A stretch of DNA of 64,000 nt, from contig JBBHKE010000077.1 of assembly GCA_037447655.1 (NCBI GenBank), positions 186,001 to 250,000 on the forward strand. Direction: 5' to 3'. The stretch's first letter is position 1, and each line of letters opens with the position of its first letter. The notes beneath the pieces were generated by a model. That model was not told the origin of the DNA, searched no databases, and saw only the letters and a list, made by a program, of their open reading frames with translations. Made by a program: the position numbers and the translations under genes. Source of the stretch: Zygnema cylindricum. Its lineage: Eukaryota; Streptophyta; Zygnematophyceae; Zygnematales; Zygnemataceae. This document shows positions 46,161-57,335 of this stretch, piece after piece.

Positions 46161-47055
46161 TCAAACTTGGGTTCTCTCCTCCCCTCTCCCCTCCCCTTTA
46201 GACGCCAACTTCCTACGTTGCCCGTGCTCGGCCACCTTATAGTCGACTACTTCTAGGAAGAGTTTCGAATCCAAAACACTCTCATTTCGACCATATACGG
46301 CTCCTTGAACACTGGCCATTAACTTTGCGAGCTCTCTCCCGGAGAAATCTTCTGTTTTTCGGGCAGCTTCCTTTAAAACATCCTCCGAAATTCCCTTAAT
46401 CGCAATGGTTTCTTGATTTCCCCTCAACCAACGTCTCCACGACTTAGTCGAAGATCCTGCTTCGGCAATGTACTTTTGAAGGTACAACTTGATGAGTTTC
46501 AAGCGCTCTCCCTCTCCCGGGAGTGGAAACTCCAAAACTTCGTCGATTCGATCAGTTACTGCAGCATCAAGATCTGACGGTCGATTTGTTGCCAAGACGA
46601 GAACGACATCACGAGATTGGTCACCGGTCCGGAAAAGTAAGGCATTGAGAGCACTGCGTTGGGATTCACTCATAGTAACCTTGTTTCGCCTGAAAAAGAA
46701 ACACATAAGAAGTCTTTGTTACATCTCTTATTCCTATTCTTATGATGGAATGCAAGACAAAAGCTCGATGTCAAACCAAAAAAACACTGATCTCTATGAC
46801 ACAAGTTTTACTTTTTATTTGAACAAACATGATCATCTCATACATAGGCTTTCAAAGTTAACCTTCATTTGTCTCTCATGACTTTTCATCACTAATACTC
46901 ACTCTGTAAGAAATGCATCCGCCTCATCGATAAAAAGAAGAAGGCCCTTCCTTGACTTTCCAGCCCAGTCAAACATCTCATGTATTTTTGTCACTGCTTG
47001 AGCTCCAAGAGGCGCTACATCTCCACCAGTCATAAGAGCATACTCCAAACCCTGA

Positions 47056-47140
<85 letters not shown>

Positions 47141-50100
47141 TGGAGACAAAGGGAAAGAGGAAGAGCGAGGTGGTGAGAGATAAGGAGCAAGAGAAGGGAC
47201 GATAAATTAAACCTTCACCACAATATCAGTTGCTCTAACAGACCAACAAAGTTCTCCCGTGTAAAAGCCAAAAAACCAACCCCCAACATGCTAACCCATA
47301 AGCAAAAAGTACATGATCTACAGTGAACACCTGAAAAAACTGACCTACAAACCCATTTCCCCTTTCCTAAAACCTCATCGCTTTCTCTCTTCCCCATCCT
47401 TTCTCAATCGTCCAACCTCTCTATTCTTCCCCACATTCTCAAACCCAACACAGAACCATATCCCTTCCCCTTTTGCCCACTCACGGATTCCCTTGCGAGC
47501 TGTTTTGCGGCCATAGTTTTTCCTGTTCCTGGGGGCCCATAGAACATCATGTTCCGAAACGGCGCTCCATGCTTTTTCGTATTCGCCGTTGTGCTCGCCA
47601 GCTGGCGAATCCGAGAATGCAAACTCGGATGCAAAATCACATCCCCAAATCCTTCCCCACTCTTCATCAAACTGCTCGCACTGGAACCGGCTTTTTTTGC
47701 ACCTTCCTCTTGTCCTCCTCCAGTACTGGGAGTAGACGCACTAGAATGTTTTTTACGAAAAAAACGGGACCACGGATATGGTCCTCTTGAAGACTCGCGG
47801 ACCAATGAGGGTTGTCCGAGAATTCGATCCACATAACCCCATACAACTTTTGACCCTTCCCTGGAAATTCCACAATTAAAACCATTTAAAAAAATAAATC
47901 AACTTTCCACCTGGGTTCCCTCTTTATACAATGCCTACTTGGAAAAACAATTTCCCTAAAGTTCGAATACAGATGTGTAACGATGCAGAAAAGAAAGTCC
48001 ACTCTGCTGTAAATGCTCTAAGGGCTTTCTCGTGCTCCAAATGCATTACAAAAATTCCTCTTTCGAAGAAACACTGTTTTCTTCCAGATCCCAATCAGTC
48101 AAAAACCTTGATAACCCATCCAAAACTTCACTAAAAACACTATTATAGACCATGATTCCAGAAACCAAAAGCCACCCACCTCGTAGTATAAACTCCAGCC
48201 GCCAATGCCGTCACTCCTCCAACCGCCACTACCAGCTTGTTCTGATCGGTTAATAAATCCCTTAAACCGCCTGACATCCAATTTTCCATTGGTTTGGTTT
48301 GGTTTGGTTTGGTTTGGTTTGGTTTACTATGTCCCAATTGCCACATTGCGATATGTCACTCGTTCTTCAAAAAAACAAAACACAGAATTCAAAGCTGTGA
48401 TAGATTCAACAAAGCGGCAATTACAGAGCAAGACATAGAAAAAACATTCTTGACCGACTCCTGTGCATAACCTACTCTGATTTTCCTCTCACTTCCAATT
48501 CACTGACCTCCAATATGTCCAAAAGTAGTGTTGATGGCAGCCACCCACTTCTCTCTTTCTGCATTCGCTCTATCTAACAACATTCTCCTGTTCACTTCCT
48601 CACTCAACTTCGCTTCATGTGCACGAGCTTCTGCCTCAGCCAACGCCTTAACACGAAGTGTCTCTCTCTCTATCTCCGCCCTTTCCAGTTCTGTTTGTCT
48701 TCTCTGTCTTTCCACATGTTCTTCCGTCGCTCGTCGAATTTGTTCCTGTTTGAGAGATGATTCCTCCTGCATTTTTACCAATTCAGCGTTTCGTTGCCTC
48801 TGGGCCTCATGTTCTGCCTGCCCCAATAGAAACCCACGGAAGTCATATTATTTCCTGCATCAAAGGAAGAATTACAAGTCACACAAGGTAATCCTCTTCC
48901 GTTTACTTTTAAACAATTTACCTTCTGGTGCACTCAGACAATATACATTGGCCATCAGCATGACTTCCCTTAAAACATTTTAGAGTCGAAAATGTTCAGA
49001 GAAAACAGACTACAAGTTATCCATAAAGAAGTTTGAAACCTGTATGAAAAGACGGAGAATCTGTCGATGGGTATCGCAGTGTGTGCTTTAAAATAGTGCA
49101 TACAAAATTCAAAAAATAGTGCATTCAAAATAGTATGCCGAATTCAAAAAAAATCTTTGCAAAAAAATGATAACAACATGCACACTATATTTCATTTAAG
49201 TTCATTTGCACCATCAATTTTTGAGAAAATAGTTATGATCAGAACGAATAGTACAAGCACTAATCACATTTTATTGGTAGAAGCATGATATCCTGCAACT
49301 CATTCCCTGTCCGCCTATACCAATTCTGTTTCAAAACTTCTCCATTTCAAATTGATCACATTGTATTTAACATCCCAACCCATCAGACAAACTCTAAAAA
49401 CTACAATAACCACAATACCAGGGCTGATGCCAAAAGTCCCAGTATCTACACAATGTAGTCGACACTGATTTAGTCCTTTAATCCAGACGATGGTTTCATA
49501 AACCCAAAACTCCCTTATCTCTTATGGCTTCTGTATAAGAAACACAAGTCTCTGCAACCCTGGAGATCTACCCATGTCGAAAGATCATTTCCTTTCACAT
49601 TTCTCTCTTGCCCTCCATCTCTCACGCTTTCCATCTTCCCTCTCGTATTCATTCCGTTTCTCCCTCTCTCAATTAAAAAAAAAATAACCTTCTTCCAAGC
49701 GGTTACATGAAAATGATTTTCTCCCTTTTCGCCTGCTTGCCCGTCCCTCCACCCACTCTCCCTCCATCACCCGCACCAACACACCCTCTCCCTCACTCAC
49801 TCCCCCTCGCCCTCTCTTTCACCCACTCCCTCCTTCCCTCCCTCCCTCCTCCCTCCCTCGCCCTCTCCAGAGTTGCAGTTTCACCTGCATTCGTTTTCGA
49901 GCCAAATCGTCCTCATATCGTGCCAGCTGTGCCTTCACGGAGGCAGAATGCTGCTGACTTTTCCTCTGCTCCTCATAGAGGACCTTCTGTCTCTCCTGCA
50001 AACATTTGGAGGAAAAAAAAGAAAAAATGATGAAACGGAGGGAGGAGGAGGAGAGGGAGGGAAGGAGAAGAGGGAGGCAGAAGTGGGGAGAGGAAGAGAG

Positions 50101-51189
50101 GAAGGGAGGGAGAGAGAGAGAGAGGGAGAGAAAGAAGTAGATCGGGTTCTCTAAACTTAGAATTCGAACCAAAGAGTGTACTCCAGAAAACATTAACATG
50201 AAATACAAACAGTTGGCATAACGCAGAATCATAATATAGAGAAGCATCACTTTAAATACTTTAATGAAGAAACACTGTCGAGCCAGTACCACATTGAAGG
50301 AAAACTGTTGATATAAAGTCGAATTACATTGGATTGACTTGTATCGGCTTTGAATAAGTTTAGTAAGTCAATAAGTTAGAGCTGAGTTGGAAAAGTCAAC
50401 TCATGTCTGAGAAGAGGGATAAAGAAGAGAAGGACAAAAAATTAAAAGAATGGGATAAAAGAACCTCAGAACCTGGAAAATCTTACCCTTTTCCAACAAC
50501 CTTCCTGTCTATTACCTACAAGTAATTGCAGGTAAAGTCTTTAATTAAATATATAAAAAGTCAAGAACTAGGTACAGTGGGGAATGGGTTTCTTTGGGCT
50601 TGAAAATGTTTTTTTCGAGCAAAAGGGAAAATGGAGATATGGCTAAAGAAGTAAATGGATATATGCAGCCGATTTCTTGGGCATAAAATAATTGAGTAAA
50701 TGGGTACAATGGGCATTAGAAAAAACAAACGAAGTAAAGAGATCTGCAGATGGGTGAGTATCTAAAACAATTGAGTAAATGGGTACAATCGCCATAAAGA
50801 GGAAAGTTAAAATACTTACTGTCTCGTGTTGTGCCTGTAAAGCCTGGTATTGACTCATGCGAGCCTTCTCCTCAGCTTGTCGCGTCTCCTCCTGCTTCTT
50901 CATCACTTCGAATACCTGGTGGAGATCAACAAACGAACAACAAAAGAAAAAACAAACAACAAATGAAAAACATAAACAAAAAGCAAATGCCAGAGGGATA
51001 AAATTTCCATTAGCGGGAGGTTTAAATGGAGCTGAAATAGCTCATCTAGAATGGGATAGAGGGAAGAGTACCTTTACATACTGTAAGAACACAAATTCAT
51101 TATTGTCACTGGCCAGCTCAAATTGTATATGGTGTTTTAGGAATTAAAGTATGGGTTTTTCAAAATACATCACTCACTCCCAATAATCA

Positions 51190-51248
<59 letters not shown>

Positions 51249-51298
51249 GGAGAGGGAGAGAGAAGGAGAGGGAGAGAGAGAGAGAGAGGAAAAGAGAA

Positions 51299-51350
<52 letters not shown>

Positions 51351-51393
51351 GAGAGGGAGAGGGAGAGGGAGACAGAGAGAGAGAAAAAGAGAA

Positions 51394-51458
<65 letters not shown>

Positions 51459-53332
51459 GAGAAAAAGAAAGAGAGAGAGAGAGTATGAGACCAAACAAAA
51501 ACCAAAAAACAAAGCACAAGAACCGAGACATAGCTTCAAATAAAAAGCAAAACAAAACAAAGCAAAAGAAAAGCAAAAAACATAAAAGAAAACGAGGTAA
51601 GTCGAAAAACAAAACAGAAAAGCACGGAAAACAAAAAAACACGAATGCTGAAAACAAAAAAAGAATCACAAAGAACAACAACAACGAAAGAAAGAGAAAA
51701 ACGAAAGCAAAGACAAAAAACAAAAATAAAAAGGAAACAAAAAGCGCTGAAACAGACGCGAAAAACACATGAGGAAGACAAAGATAAGGGAAAACAAGAA
51801 AGCAAAAAATTATCCGTAAGAAAGAAGAAAGTTGAAGATGAATTGAAAAGAGACTAGATACATGGTGGTTAACAAAGAGAATCGTCACAAAAACCTTCTA
51901 AAATATAAGTTATCCCAAAAAAAAAAAAACCCATCTGAACCCTACTTTACCACAACAATTTCCTTCATTCCATTTCAACAATTGTTTACCAAAACAACTT
52001 GCTTTCCAAATAATCTTAAAGTAAAAAAAAAAAAACCGCATCCATAAAAAACACATTTCCGAAAAAAAAAAAAGGTTCAACTAAAACCCTTGAAGCTTAA
52101 ATTCACACCACATCTTTCTTTAAATCGTCCCTTTGTCCATACTCAAAAAACAAAAAAAATGATAATTTTACCTGTAAAAGAAACCCAAAAACTTCCCATC
52201 CAAACCTCTAAATTTCCTTAAAAATCATCTTTAAATATTAAATTTTCCACTTTTTTATCCAATAAGCCCTAATTTTCAACTCATCGGAATTGGGCACCTG
52301 TAACCTTTTCAAGAAAGGGTTCAAAAGAAAAAAAGACATTACTAGAAAAACACCTCTATGAAATACCCAAAATTGAATTATCTCCACTTGCCTCTCTCAT
52401 CCCCTCTCCCTCCCTCCCCTCCCTCCCCTCCCTCCCCTCACTCCCCTCCCTCCCCTCCCTCCTCCCGTTCTTTTCTGGTGGATCATGCTCCTAGTCTTCG
52501 CTTCTGCAAAACTCCTTTTGCATTCCCTTCCATCCCCTCCTCACCCAACACCTTACCCTTCTCTCCCTCCATTCTCCATTTCAACCTATCTCCCTTCCCT
52601 GCTCTCCCTCTCCCGCACCCTCTCCCTCTGCTGACCCATCTCCCCTCCCTCTTCCCTCCTCCTCTCCCTCCCACTTGTTCCCTTCCTTTCCCTTGTCTCT
52701 CTCCCACCCCCTCTCCGTCTTTCCCAATTTATTCCTCAAATTCTCCCCTCCCCTCCCCTTCCCTCCCCTCCCCTCCCCTCCCCTCCCCTCCCCTCCCCTC
52801 CCCTCCCCTCCCCTCCCCTCCCCTCCCCTCCCCTCCCCTCTCCCTCCCTCCCCTCCCCTCCCTCCCCCTCCCCTCCCCTCCCCTCCCCTCCCCTCTCCCT
52901 CCCTCCCCTCCCCTCCCCTCCCCTCCCCTCTCCTCCCCTCTCACCCTCTTAGCATGCGGGGAAGAATTGATATCTCGCAAAGCCTTCGCGCCTCTCTCCA
53001 GGGCCTCCGGATCGAACCCCGCGGCCGTCGTACGGGGGTTGTCGTTCCGTACAGGGGAGGGAGAGGACTTCTCCACGGGGGGAGAGGGAGAGGGGGAGGG
53101 GGAGGGGGAGGGGGAGGGGGGAGGGGGAGGGGGAAGGGGAGGGGGAGGAGGAGGGGAAGGGGAAGGAGTAGGGGAAGGAAGAGGTGGAGGGGGAAGGGGA
53201 GGGAGAGGAAGTGGGATCGTGGGGATTTTCGGAAGCGCGGGCATGGGAGAGAGCGAAGGCGAGGGAAGAGGAGAGAGTGAGGGCGACTGTGGAGGCGGAG
53301 GAGAGAGAGGGCAGGGAGGAGCGGAAAGTCAT
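46161..53332 (-). CDS. ATAD3: ATAD3-type mitochondrial AAA ATPase (eight exons)
   Basis: Minus-strand exons: E1 53332 or 53244-52945, E2 50915-50820, E3 49995-49885, E4 48817-48508, E5 48270-48180, E6 47860-47485, E7 47051-46903, E8 46689-46161. All introns are GT-AG and phases join exactly. From the ATG at 53244 this gives 653 residues, close to plant ATAD3. Order: Pro/Ser-rich N-terminus; [20 protein letters not shown]; a long charged coiled coil (E2-E4); a membrane segment [19 protein letters not shown] (E5); Walker A GPPGTGKT (about 411); Walker [12 protein letters not shown] (about 465); then [23 protein letters not shown] and a C-terminal helical domain. ATAD3 is an inner-mitochondrial-membrane protein tied to nucleoid and membrane organisation. 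The start is unclear: the ATG at 53332 gives a plausible targeting peptide but is out of frame with the conserved part, and the switch would fall in the low-complexity repeat. Confidence 0.9.
47060..47137 (+). repeat. (GA)n microsatellite in ATAD3 intron 6
   Basis: About 39 perfect AG units ending 8 bases from the E7 acceptor. On the sense strand it is a CT run that serves as the polypyrimidine tract. Confidence 0.9.
48291..48325 (+). repeat. (GGTTT)n repeat in ATAD3 intron 4
   Basis: Seven GGTTT units. Not the plant telomere repeat (TTTAGGG). Confidence 0.9.
50036..50142 (+). repeat. GA-rich tract in ATAD3 intron 2
   Basis: Purine-rich GGAGGA and GAGAGA sequence near the E3 acceptor; on the sense strand it is pyrimidine-rich. 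Confidence 0.8.
51191..51484 (+). repeat. (GA)n array in ATAD3 intron 1
   Basis: Several long GA runs separated by gaaaaagaaag spacers, about 290 bp. Long Ser/Leu ORFs on the minus strand are artefacts. A-rich sequence follows to about 51850. Confidence 0.9.
52391..52944 (+). repeat. (CCCTC)n array at the ATAD3 intron 1 donor
   Basis: Pentamer-like CCCCT/CCCTC repeats, densest at 52741-52940. On the sense strand this is (GAGGG)n beginning at the splice donor, with strong G-quadruplex potential in the nascent RNA. Confidence 0.9.
53075..53215 (+). repeat. (GGGGGA)n tract in ATAD3 exon 1
   Basis: G-rich on +, so it encodes the Pro/Ser-rich N-terminal segment of ATAD3 on the minus strand. It is the likely site of the frame disagreement. 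Confidence 0.8.
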
Positions 53333-53392
53333 GATGAGAGGTGGGAAGAGAGGGAGAGAGAGAGGGAGGGAGAGAGAGAGGCGTGACTAATC

Positions 53393-54834
53393 GCGAGTCA
53401 TAAGCTTGAGAGAGGGAGGAGAGAAGAGAGAAGGAGAGAGTGGTAGGATAGGCGGAGAACCAAGAAACTTTGGAAATGGATTTAAGTTGGAAGGTTCTAC
53501 CGTACAGGTGACGTCACTCGTCATCAGAAGGAGATACGGACAGGAAGTACAGTACTGTACTGTACAACAAACTGAGTATCTTTATTAGTGTAGATATTTT
53601 TCTCGCCACTTTAAAATATTATATCTCGTGCACACGTATTCGATTTTTGATTGGAGACCGCCAATCGGAAGGTGAGAACCTGGCCTCACAATCGCAACCG
53701 TTGGATAAACATGGCGCCTAAGTTTGCACGGACTAAGGGTACGTCCCCATGTATTAAAGTACATACTTTTCTCTGTCTTTTTGCCCTAAAATTCAGGGAA
53801 CTTTGACAAAAACTTAAGCCGTACGATAAAATCATGTTTACCAAAGTACAGTGAACGTAAATTCATACTTTGGATGTACGGCGTCTTTGTCGTCATGTGA
53901 ACGCATTTTGGCGTTTTCCCCTTTTCGACCCCCAGGCAAGAGAATCCAGCCCAGAAAAAAACTTCATCCAAAATCACCTCAAGGGGGTGATTTTAGTTAA
54001 AGTACCGCCCAAACAGCGAATGAAAAACGAACCACGCACGCGCCACACGATTTGTGATTTTTTTGGACGAGGGAGAGTCCTCACTATTTTTCTCCGTACC
54101 CGTCACGCGCTATGTACGGAAAAAAAATTGCAGGGGTCTCGGACTTCCACTTGCATTCATGGGTCCTTTGCATAATTTTTCGCCGTTGTCGCCTCTCCTC
54201 TCTCCCTCTCATACTATCGCTTGTATCTCACACTTTTTTAAATGAGACACGACAATATTGGTATAAAATGAAAGATCGTTAAAAAATATATTTTTTGATA
54301 TTTTTTAGATTTTTATTTTATGGCAAATCTTGTGAGAAAAGTAGAAAAAGCGAAATCGGGAAACCATGGCGGAAAGTACTTGAATCCGTGACGTCGACGT
54401 TGTCACAAGTGAGCGTGACGTCACAATGTCACCAAACCCTAAACATTTACAATTTCACAAAAGTCTCGGCGTCTACAACTGTCGCTGTTTTTGTTCGCGT
54501 CACTAATCGTCGGAAGTTTCGTAGTCGCCTTCAATCGTCACAACTTGTACCTACGTCTACAACCGTCACATGTCAAAGTTCCGATTTCATTTTCGCACAT
54601 TGGGACGCTCTTCAAAGTAGTCGGCGAATCTTCACTATAGTCCAAAATACTTTATCAAAGTACCGATTACATGGAGACGTCCCCTAAAGGGGTTTAAACG
54701 ATCAGGCGGCAAATTAAAATATCCACACTAATAGCGATACATGGTGTACCGTACGCATCCAAAAAAATTACGCTATCCGTAAAAGCCGCCCAAACGAACG
54801 CATAGCTCGTCCAGTAATTAGTTTCACCTAAATC
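53393..54834. other. Intergenic DNA and ATAD3 promoter side
   Basis: GA-rich to about 53450, then mixed sequence. A TACACCATGTATCGCTATTA-like motif (reverse complement, near 54735-54751) resembles a MITE end but lacks a partner. No gene seen. Confidence 0.45.
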
Positions 54835-54842
54835 GTAAAATG

Positions 54843-55758
54843 TAGTGTTGTGTATCAGTAGCCATTTTCAGATAGTCGATATGCCCTTTTTTTTTGGCGT
54901 ACCCATAACAGAGGTCGCAAAAGTCAAAAAAATTCATACCCGAAACCGACCGTTTTTTTTTTTTCAAAATCTGAGTAACCGACGCCTGACCAAGTTTTGT
55001 CACGCTCCAAAATTGCTAACCGTTAACCGACCGTCGTTTACGAAAAAAAAAACAACCGAATCTTGATTTTTCGCGACTAACCGTGCCCGCCCGTAACCGA
55101 AAAAGTACAAAATTAATCAATGTACGACGGAATAAGCCAATAATTACGATTTGTCGCGTTCCCTAAGATTTGCGAAATAAATAGTGTACTATTGTGTCAG
55201 ATTTGCGACGCTTTGTCGCGTACTAGGCACTATTTTAGCCAAAATACCCTTAACTGCAAAAACTGCCACTTTCTAAATATGGCGGCAGCCATGGCGCGCC
55301 TTTGATCCTCACTCTCTTTCTATAAAACAAAACTAAAATAGGGAAGTAAACTATTAATTACCTCTTTTCAACACACGATACCAACAATAGAAAGTACAAT
55401 AATGTTAGATAGTATAGACAGTACAAAACCTTTATTTTTTTTGTTTTTTGTTTACCCCATCGTAACCGATTTTTCTTTTTTATTTTGTGAATCAACCGCG
55501 CGAATACGCCCGGCCCCCGAAATTTAGCAACCGAATCCGTTCATTCGGTGCGGGCGGTCGGTTAACGGTCGGTTATGGTTTCGGTTAACCGTTTCCTGCC
55601 CGGCGGTCGCGACATCTCGTACTCATTTCCTACATTTTGTCATCACAATAAATTCCGTACTATTTGTACGAATATATTGGTACCCCTCACCGTTTGATAA
55701 CTGATAACAATCGGTATCAGTTTTATCGCGGTAAGTTTTTATCCGATACACAACACTT
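54843..55758. mobile_element. Non-autonomous hAT-type transposon
   Basis: 916 bp with a perfect 8-bp target duplication GTAAAATG (54835-54842 and 55759-55766). Inverted ends are TAGTGTTGTGTATCAG and, reverse-complemented, AAGTGTTGTGTATCGG (14 of 16 match). 8-bp duplications and a (T/C)AGTGTTG-like end are typical of hAT. Subterminal gttaaccga/tcggttaac motifs are repeated near both ends, as expected for hAT transposase binding. There is no transposase ORF. A broken relative ends at 1699. Confidence 0.9.
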
Positions 55759-55766
55759 GTAAAATG

Positions 55767-56334
55767 AGTGTGTAGACGAATGAGTGAGTAAAGTGAGTGA
55801 TTTGAGCCAAGTGGCTCAAACTTATGTGAAAATGAACGATGTGTGAACATCCTTTGTCCCTTTTGTCTTTACACATTATATTGGTAAGGTAGGGTCCCCA
55901 CATAACTGAAACTTTTGAATGAAACTTCAGAATGAAATGTTAGATTTCAACGGAGATTCCGCGTAGTACTTCCAGAGTGTTTATATCTCCAAAAACAAAA
56001 TCTTAACTTTGAAATGTAACGATTACATACATTGTACAACTTGTAACGATTGAAGATGACCACGAAACTTTCAAAAAATGGCGACTCTTACAAAAACAAC
56101 GACGGTTGTACACGTCAATTTTTTTGTGAAAAATATTTAACGATTTTCAAAAGCGGAATTCTTACCCACGTGAAAATGAGCCAACACAAAGAGAGGTTGT
56201 TTACGAAGGGCTTTTGTCCATCAATTGTTGCTAATAATCTTACGAACACGTTTACGGGTAGTATTATAGTGATATTTTATCCATCAAGTCTTGTCATAAA
56301 TGCAACTATCACCTATGTTTTTTATTGCATTGTG
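55767..56334. other. Intergenic DNA
   Basis: No feature recognised before the gag fragment. Confidence 0.5.
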
Positions 56335-56800
56335 TTGGACACTGGGAAAGAGAACGGGAAGGAGAAACTCACACCGATGCCTACTGGATCGGTTCTGGTA
56401 GAAGATGTTCAGAAATCTAAGGCTAATGATAGTGAAATATGGGATTTTAACAATACCGTGGCGACTCATTCTATTCTCGGGCGTCTCACCCAGGCAGTGG
56501 CTACACCTCATCTTCATGTGGACAGGGCGAACGAGTTGTGGGAGGCTCTTGTTAACATTTTCAACAGTGGTACGATTCAGCAGCAAAAGCTAGCAGATCA
56601 GAAGGTACTAGCATATGTGTACAAAGGGGGAAAGATGTTAGATTTTTGTAATGGCTTGGCCTGGTTATTTATGAAGTTCGAGAGTGCTGAGAAAAGAGAG
56701 ACCGAGAAAGAGAAGGTGAATACTAGGTTGATAAAACTCCTTAATGATTACGAAAACATTGTTAACAGGGTTTAGTACTTGCCAGATCATCGATGGATAG
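56335..56800 (+). pseudogene. Copia gag fragment D (same lineage as A)
   Basis: Open to 56775. It encodes the A/B-type gag middle (IWDFNNTVATHSILGRLTQ, then SGTIQQQKLADQKV, then YKGGKMLDFCN), ending NRV, then a stop and YLPDHRWI. It lacks the N-terminus, the LTR and the zinc knuckle. The rest of the same gag appears inverted at 59676. Confidence 0.85.
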
Positions 56801-57335
56801 AAGTACCGAGAGGAAACTTACGCAATGCTTCGTTAGCTGCAGTCTCGCTGAGTTAGCAACATTCAGCGGGACGCTAAATCCTTAGTGGGAGGCATTATAA
56901 CAAGGTTACAAAATTATGTACAGTACATGGTGTTGTAGTTGAGGTTCAGAGCAGCACAGCTGCGATACCAGACTAGCGTAGCATAGCAATTAGCAATATA
57001 GCAACGCAGCGTGGCAGCATAGCAACGCTGCAGAATGTGGATTACACTACAATGTTCTAGAAGATAGTTTGGTTAGATCATGGTTGATCGAGAAGCTCCA
57101 TGTGTACATAATTAGAACCGAGTTTACTCGAAGCTGATTAGTTTAAATAGTCCAGTAGTCTTAGTCAACGGTAGACTCTTGAATAGACCTTTACAGTGAG
57201 CTTTCAATCTTGTAATCTCTTCGCGATTAATAAAGTTCAATCCTTTCTGTGAACGCTGTGTACTTACTGTCACTACGAGGGGATCTTGGGGGATTATTGC
57301 GCTGTGGAATTGGATTGTGGTGTTATTATCTTGCA
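56801..57335. other. 535-bp unassigned segment between copia fragments
   Basis: Replaces what should be copia sequence on both sides. It has clustered gcatagcaa and gcagc motifs (56955-57045), an AATAAA at about 57228, and ends TTTCACA against the reverse-transcriptase fragment. It could be an LTR-like insertion, but no proper duplication was found. Confidence 0.4.

Noticed and set aside
48291-48325. Interstitial telomere repeat
   Set aside because: The unit is GGTTT, not TTTAGGG; it is an intronic microsatellite.
52358-53386. A 342-codon Pro/Ser/Gly ORF on the + strand
   Set aside because: It runs antisense over the CCCTC array and ATAD3 exon 1; the minus-strand frame carries the conserved protein.
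54735-54751. A further MITE end
   Set aside because: One short motif only, with no partner end at either the 200- or 600-bp distance.
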